In this document: one piece after another, positions 7,546 through 10,567 of the stretch
Numbering within the stretch: position 1 is the first letter of the stretch
Layout: each line of letters opens with the position of its first letter
The notes under the pieces: model-generated
Seen by the model: only the letters and a program-made list of their open reading frames with translations
Database searches by the model: none
What the model was told of the DNA's origin: nothing
From: Anaerolineae bacterium
Lineage (GTDB): Bacteria > Chloroflexota > Anaerolineae > Promineifilales > Promineifilaceae
Direction: 5' to 3'
NCBI GenBank assembly: GCA_028277515.1
Contig: JANQGC010000139.1
Span: 1-10,567 of the forward strand
DNA: 10,567 nt
Translations under genes and position numbers: made by a program

Positions 7546-7857
7546 TCAAAATGTTATTATTTGCCTTTCTTCATCAAGCAGTTCTTTCATATTGTAATGG
7601 TTATCGTCGCCACCTAAAAACTGGAAACCTGCCTCGGCTAAAACTTCTCCAACCCCGAAGCGAGTTTTACTGCAGAAGTCGCAGCCTCCCCTGATATTGT
7701 TCTTGACTGCATCAAAGACCGCCCCATAGTTTTGCGTAAAAGGATAGAAACGGCCGCCCGCTTTTTCTTCAAAAAATATTTCAATGTCTGAACGGCCGCT
7801 TAAAGTGTGCCCGGCGGGCCACCAACTGCTGACATTTTTTGTCCAAAAATCAAATTG
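7546..7857 (-). pseudogene. Coding remnant: SRPBCC/AHSA1-like piece joined to a DsrE-like C-terminus
   Basis: On the minus strand 103 codons are open, ending at TGA (7546-7548), but an in-frame TGA at 7858-7860 lies just upstream and no start codon follows it until near the C-terminus. The first part (7744-7857) reads FDFWTKNVSSWWPAGHTLSG and then IFFEEKAGGRFY, the tryptophan-rich and E-x-x-x-GGR signatures of SRPBCC proteins of the Hsp90-activator-homologue type, missing its N-terminal 15-20 residues. The rest (7546-7743) no longer fits that family. It has GGCDFCSKTRFGVGEVL and a final LLDEERQIITF, resembling the C-terminal half of DsrE-like proteins with their central cysteine. It is therefore best read as debris of two genes fused in frame, or one gene with an unusual architecture. 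The DsrE assignment is weaker than the SRPBCC one. Confidence 0.55.
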
Positions 7858-7877
7858 TCAAATTTGCGGTGGGATAA

Positions 7878-8240
7878 TTAACTCTCGGCCGTCCAATACG
7901 TATCATCCGGTCCGGCATTGGTCTTAAAAACCAGGAGCTGGAACGGTTCACGGCCGTGATTGGATAGCTCATGCACATCACCCGGCTCCATCACCAGCAT
8001 GGAACCGGGTATTAGGATTGTTTCTTGGCCATTGACGCGTAGCGTGCATTGACCCTTTTGGACGATATAGACTTCTGTGGAGGTCTTGTGGTAATGGGGG
8101 GCGATATGAGCGCCGGGCTGCACGGTCACAATCTGCATACGCGCGCCAGGGCTGTTCAGATCGGCACTGGTGAGCAGTACATTGCGCCGGTAGCCGGGCA
8201 AATCCCGCCAGTTTTCAGGATCGATGATAATTTTTTTCAA
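7878..8240 (-). CDS. Small single-domain cupin protein
   Basis: A 120-residue protein covering one cupin beta-barrel. Motif 1 is PGAHIAPHYHKTSTEVYIVQKG-like with His49, His51 and Glu56; motif 2 is MEPGDVHELSN with His90. These four residues form the usual metal site (Fe, Mn, Zn or Ni). Such proteins act as sugar or sugar-acid isomerases, dioxygenases or binding proteins, and the sequence does not decide between these. The only in-frame start giving a full domain is TTG at 8240 (followed by KKIIIDPENW); no Shine-Dalgarno sequence is visible upstream and the region is AT-rich, so initiation may be weak. It lies 116 bp downstream of the sugar isomerase in the same direction, separated by a palindrome. 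Confidence 0.85.
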   Translation of the reverse strand: MKKIIIDPENWRDLPGYRRNVLLTSADLNSPGARMQIVTVQPGAHIAPHYHKTSTEVYIVQKGQCTLRVNGQETILIPGSMLVMEPGDVHELSNHGREPFQLLVFKTNAGPDDTYWTAES

Positions 8241-8271
8241 AAGAATGAAGAAAATAAATAATTGTTGAACT

Positions 8272-8342
8272 GTGAATTGTTGAATTGTTAATGGAATGAG
8301 GATGAACGAACATCATTAACCATTATGAATTCAACAATTCAC
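8272..8342. repeat. AT-rich inverted repeat between the isomerase and cupin genes
   Basis: Arms 8272-8294 and 8320-8342 are reverse complements at 21 of 23 positions (perfect 15-bp outer block GTGAATTGTTGAATT, a 2x2 mismatch, then TAATGG/CCATTA) around a 25-base loop. Further AATAATT/AATTATT matches at 8257-8263 and 8347-8353 may extend it. The left side also holds a direct repeat of AATTGTTGAA (8260 and 8275). It fills almost the whole 116-bp spacer. It could be a REP- or MITE-like element, or a transcript-stabilising or attenuating hairpin. No T-run follows on the minus strand, so it is not a standard terminator. Confidence 0.7.
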
Positions 8343-8356
8343 CAATTAATTATTGA

Positions 8357-9319
8357 TCAGGCCCAGAACATTTCTCCCGGCTCTTCAAAGATATTAACCT
8401 CTTTGAGCAAAGCCACCCCTTTGGCCAGTCCTTCGTCACCGGACATAAGCGCGTCTTCGTGTTCAATGGAGATGACGTAATCGTAGCCAACCAGGCGCAG
8501 GGCGCTGATGATGTCTTTCCAGACGGAAGCGCCGTGGCCGTAGCCGATACTGCGGAAGGTCCAGGCGCGGCCGGCGATCTGGTCGTATGGTTTATGATCA
8601 TTGCAGCCATTGACGGCAATATTCATCTGGTCAACATAGCAATCCTTACCGTGCACGTGGTAGATCGCCTCTCCCAATTTGCGGATGGCGGCCACGGGAT
8701 CAACGCCGTTCCAGAAGAGATGGCTGGGATCAAAGTTACACCCGATGGCCGGGCCGGCCGCTTCGCGCATCCTGAGCATGGTTTCCACATTGTAGACCAG
8801 CATTCCGGGGTGCATTTCAAAGGCCACTTTGACCCCGTGATCATCGGCGAAAGGAGCCAGACCCTGCCAGTAGGGAATGGCCACCTGGTTCCACTGGTAA
8901 TCCAACATCTCCAGGAAATGTGGCGGCCAGGGGCAGGTGACCCAATTGGGCATACGGTCGCCCGGCGCGCCGGCGGGCAGGCCGGAAAAACCATTGACGA
9001 CGGGCACATCCAGCAGTTGGGCCAGGCGAATGGCGCTGCGCAGATCATGATCCGCTTTTGCGGCCGTTTCCTGGTCAGGGTGAATGGGATTGTTATGCAC
9101 GCTGAAGGCGCTGATGATTAAATCGCGCGAGTGTACGGCTTCCAGGTAAGCGGTCCGTTTTTCTTCGTTGGCCAGCAACTCATCAACAAAACAGTGATCG
9201 CTGCCTGGATAGCCGCCCACACCGATTTCTACGGCCGTCACGCCGATTTCCAGCACGCGATCCAGCGCTTCTTCAAAGGGGTATCCATGTAAGGGAACAG
9301 TAAATAAACCTATACGCAT
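8357..9319 (-). CDS. Sugar (phosphate) isomerase/epimerase, xylose-isomerase-like TIM barrel
   Basis: A 320-residue protein of the AP-endonuclease-2/xylose-isomerase-like superfamily. Metal and catalytic residues are readable in order: Glu168 (VAFEMHPG), Asp197 and His200 (NFDPSHLFW), His223 (YHVHGKD) and Glu286 (SIEHEDA). The first strand is MRIGLFTVPLHG. Members interconvert ketoses/aldoses or epimerise sugars using a divalent metal in the cytosol. An in-frame ATG lies 24 bases further upstream (9343), but the one at 9319 is chosen because AAAGGAG sits 8 bases before it and because the barrel's first strand begins there. The neighbour upstream on the same strand is a SAF-domain dehydrogenase and the one downstream is a cupin, so the substrate is probably a sugar acid or rare sugar intermediate; this is inference. 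Confidence 0.9.
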   Translation of the reverse strand: MRIGLFTVPLHGYPFEEALDRVLEIGVTAVEIGVGGYPGSDHCFVDELLANEEKRTAYLEAVHSRDLIISAFSVHNNPIHPDQETAAKADHDLRSAIRLAQLLDVPVVNGFSGLPAGAPGDRMPNWVTCPWPPHFLEMLDYQWNQVAIPYWQGLAPFADDHGVKVAFEMHPGMLVYNVETMLRMREAAGPAIGCNFDPSHLFWNGVDPVAAIRKLGEAIYHVHGKDCYVDQMNIAVNGCNDHKPYDQIAGRAWTFRSIGYGHGASVWKDIISALRLVGYDYVISIEHEDALMSGDEGLAKGVALLKEVNIFEEPGEMFWA

Positions 9320-9327
9320 TTTTAAGG

Positions 9328-9334
9328 CTCCTTT
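9328..9334 (-). promoter_or_regulatory. Ribosome binding site fixing the isomerase start
   Basis: The minus strand reads AAAGGAG here, with 8 bases to the ATG at 9317-9319. This strong site supports the shorter 320-residue form over the 328-residue form starting at 9343, which would begin upstream of it. Confidence 0.75.
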
Positions 9335-9371
9335 ATGTCTCAATCAAAATTCATTTTGATATTAGATTTCC

Positions 9372-9391
9372 AAACATATTGTAAACATGTT
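9372..9391. promoter_or_regulatory. Possible operator: two near-identical 9-mers one helical turn apart
   Basis: AAACATATT (9372-9380) and AAACATGTT (9383-9391) differ at one base and are offset by 11 bp; the second contains the palindrome AACATGTT. They lie 53-72 bases upstream of the isomerase start in AT-rich DNA that also offers weak promoter-like words on the minus strand (TTTACA about 15 bp before TAATAT). A transcription-factor site is possible but no regulator gene is in the window. Confidence 0.25.
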
Positions 9392-9396
9392 CAATT

Positions 9397-9420
9397 TCTC
9401 TATCTCTATCTCAATCTCTA
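9397..9420. repeat. Short tandem hexamer repeat (TCTCTA x4)
   Basis: Four consecutive hexamers TCTCTA, TCTCTA, TCTCAA, TCTCTA make a pyrimidine-rich tract on the plus strand (purine-rich on the strand transcribed into the isomerase message). It lies about 80-100 bases upstream of the isomerase start. Such tracts can change length by slippage. Confidence 0.7.
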
Positions 9421-9436
9421 TCCTTGCTTCATTTTT

Positions 9437-9514
9437 GCAATGGGCGAGATGGTGCGGAACCATATCGTAGGTCCTTTCAAAAAATTCCACCGCACCATCC
9501 CGCCCTTACATTGT
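9437..9514. repeat. GC-rich hairpin between the dehydrogenase and isomerase genes
   Basis: Arms 9442-9457 and 9490-9505 pair at 15 of 16 positions (GGGCGAGATGGTGCGG against CCGCACCATCCCGCCC) around a 32-base loop. An outer CAAT/ATTG pair (9438-9441, 9510-9513) continues it across a 4-base bulge. The loop can itself fold (GGAACC at 9456-9461 with GGTCC at 9470-9474), in competition with the main stem. It sits in the 221-bp spacer directly after the dehydrogenase stop. No T-run follows in either direction, so an intrinsic terminator is unlikely; a mobile palindrome, mRNA-stabilising hairpin or structured leader are options. Confidence 0.7.
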
Positions 9515-9540
9515 AGGCGATTGATCGAGGGCAAATTTGG

Positions 9541-10567
9541 TTATTTGAACAAGGCATCCTGCTCGCGGCGCAGGCGAACCACTATGCTATCTTCATCAAG
9601 CCGCACATCATCCCAGGTAATTATCGCACCGGTTTTGACGGGGCGCACCATTTGAGCACCCGGGGCCAGGCCGGCGGGCAGAGAATGGAGTTCGCGCACG
9701 GTTTCAGCGCGATCCATCACGCCATGCCAGGTGTAGCCGCCAAAGGTGTCCAGGGTCTCGCCCGCTTGCAGATCCTTCTTGGCGTAGGTCATGATGTCGG
9801 CTACCGGCCGTTCCAGGGGAACCAATGTTTGTTCTTTCTGCAGATAAGCTCTGGCGATAGAAATTGGCGCTTCTAAAAACCAGAGATGGTAAGGTCGGAA
9901 GAAAGGGAAATAGTTGCCTTTACCCACCTTCAGGTAATTCAAATCGTCGCTGATTCTTTCGTCAAGGATGCGCACGACGACGAAGACGCCGCCGGCCATA
10001 GCGCTGCCCTGCACAAAATCGACCGCGCCGGGGAATCGGGTGATGCCCCCATCTTCTTCCAGGGCAAATATCTCGGCGACATTGTCCAGGTTGGCCTCGG
10101 GGCCGATCATGCCGCGCTGCATCGGCAGGCAGCCAGTGGCGTTGGCCGCGCAGGTCATCTCGAACATCGTTTTTGAGCCATCGACATAAGAGGCGACCTG
10201 GTACGGATCTTTGTCCGCTTTGCGCGCCGATTCAGCCACCATGTCCGGGTTGGCTGCCGGGTTGAGCGGATTGTTCTTGCCTTTGCCGATGACGATGATC
10301 TCATAACCCAGGCTGGTGACGAAGTTATACAGCTCCATCAGGCAGCCCGGCTCGTCCCCGGAGGAGACGGTGTACAATATGCTCGCTTCCTGCGCTTTTT
10401 TGTGCAGGATATGGCCCACGGTGACGTCAGCTTCGATGTTGATCAGTACCACATCTTTACCGTGATTGATGCAGGATTCGGCCGTTTGCGCGCCAATGGC
10501 TGGGGAGTAGGTGACATCGGTCACAATGTCGATGCCTTCAAGCCGGGCGGCCAGGCCGTAATCGGCC
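9541..10567 (-). CDS. SAF-domain NAD(P)-dependent dehydrogenase, homoserine-dehydrogenase-like (5' end outside window)
   Basis: The frame is open to the right edge, so about 342 C-terminal residues are seen; the GTG at 10524 is internal. The visible part includes the second half of a Rossmann domain (IVTDVTYSPAIGAQ, then GKDVVLINIEADVTVG, the equivalent of the 'viTaNK' strand), a central domain (SYVDGSKTMFEMTCAANATG; HLWFLEAPISIARA) and, from about 9541 to 9710, a SAF domain (HSLPAGLAPGAQMVRPVKTG, then ITWDDV and LRREQDALF). Because of the SAF domain such proteins are often mislabelled as flagellar FlgA. Relatives are found in sugar-acid and polyol catabolic clusters, which fits the isomerase and cupin that follow. 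The substrate is unknown; the family is clear. Confidence 0.8.
   Translation of the reverse strand, partial: ADYGLAARLEGIDIVTDVTYSPAIGAQTAESCINHGKDVVLINIEADVTVGHILHKKAQEASILYTVSSGDEPGCLMELYNFVTSLGYEIIVIGKGKNNPLNPAANPDMVAESARKADKDPYQVASYVDGSKTMFEMTCAANATGCLPMQRGMIGPEANLDNVAEIFALEEDGGITRFPGAVDFVQGSAMAGGVFVVVRILDERISDDLNYLKVGKGNYFPFFRPYHLWFLEAPISIARAYLQKEQTLVPLERPVADIMTYAKKDLQAGETLDTFGGYTWHGVMDRAETVRELHSLPAGLAPGAQMVRPVKTGAIITWDDVRLDEDSIVVRLRREQDALFK

Noticed and set aside
7858..7860. In-frame TGA before the SRPBCC-like remnant considered as a recoded (selenocysteine or readthrough) codon.
   Set aside because: No recoding element is evident and the upstream frame quickly enters the cupin coding end without a clear SRPBCC N-terminus; decay is simpler.
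8459..9121. Plus-strand open frame of 220 codons opposite the isomerase.
   Set aside because: The minus strand has all five metal/catalytic residues of the isomerase family, while this frame has no start context or motif.
9320..9343. Eight-residue N-terminal extension of the isomerase from the ATG at 9343.
   Set aside because: A strong AAAGGAG lies inside this extension, 8 bases before the ATG at 9319, and the family's first strand starts at the latter.
9397..9420. Tandem hexamers considered as the edge of a CRISPR array or iteron origin.
   Set aside because: The units are only 6 bp, without spacers, and no cas, rep or dnaA-box context is present.

Overview
The window looks like an ordinary bacterial chromosome segment of moderately high GC (about 55-60% by eye), most likely from a Chloroflexota-type environmental bacterium. 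That placement is an inference from three things: the mix of genes (sugar and sugar-acid enzymes, an ADP-ribosylglycohydrolase beside a ribokinase, a K+ channel with two RCK-like domains), a degenerate palindrome of a kind I associate with those genomes, and strong over-use of the palindrome CGGCCG. No phylogenetic marker gene is present.

The layout is two convergent halves. The left half (1-7344, plus strand) starts with a tight same-strand run: the 3' end of an ADP-ribosylglycohydrolase (1-453), a class III CoA-transferase (455-1639), a citrate-synthase-fold lyase resembling citryl-CoA lyase (1642-2421), a 702-residue protein joining a glycosidase-like barrel to a sulfatase-modifying-factor-like domain (2472-4580), and a ribokinase (4598-5509). 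Gaps are 1 to 50 bp, so this is probably one operon. A plausible reading is a catabolic unit in which glycoside or ribosyl bonds are cleaved, the freed sugar is phosphorylated, and a hydroxy acid is converted to a CoA ester and split. The substrate is unknown. After a 143-bp gap with a TATAAT box almost touching the start codon comes a separately expressed potassium channel (5653-7344).

The right half (7546-10567, minus strand), read in its own direction, has the 3' portion of a SAF-domain dehydrogenase (9541-10567, runs off the window), a xylose-isomerase-like sugar isomerase/epimerase (8357-9319), a small single-domain cupin (7878-8240) and a broken coding remnant (7546-7857). The remnant appears to join an SRPBCC/AHSA1 piece to a DsrE-like tail. 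The intact genes form a sugar or sugar-acid processing set.

Each main intergenic space of the right half holds an inverted repeat: a degenerate one at 7412-7498, an AT-rich 23-bp-arm palindrome at 8272-8342, and a GC-rich 16-bp-arm hairpin at 9442-9505. No RNA genes, CRISPR arrays, transposases or clear intrinsic terminators were seen.
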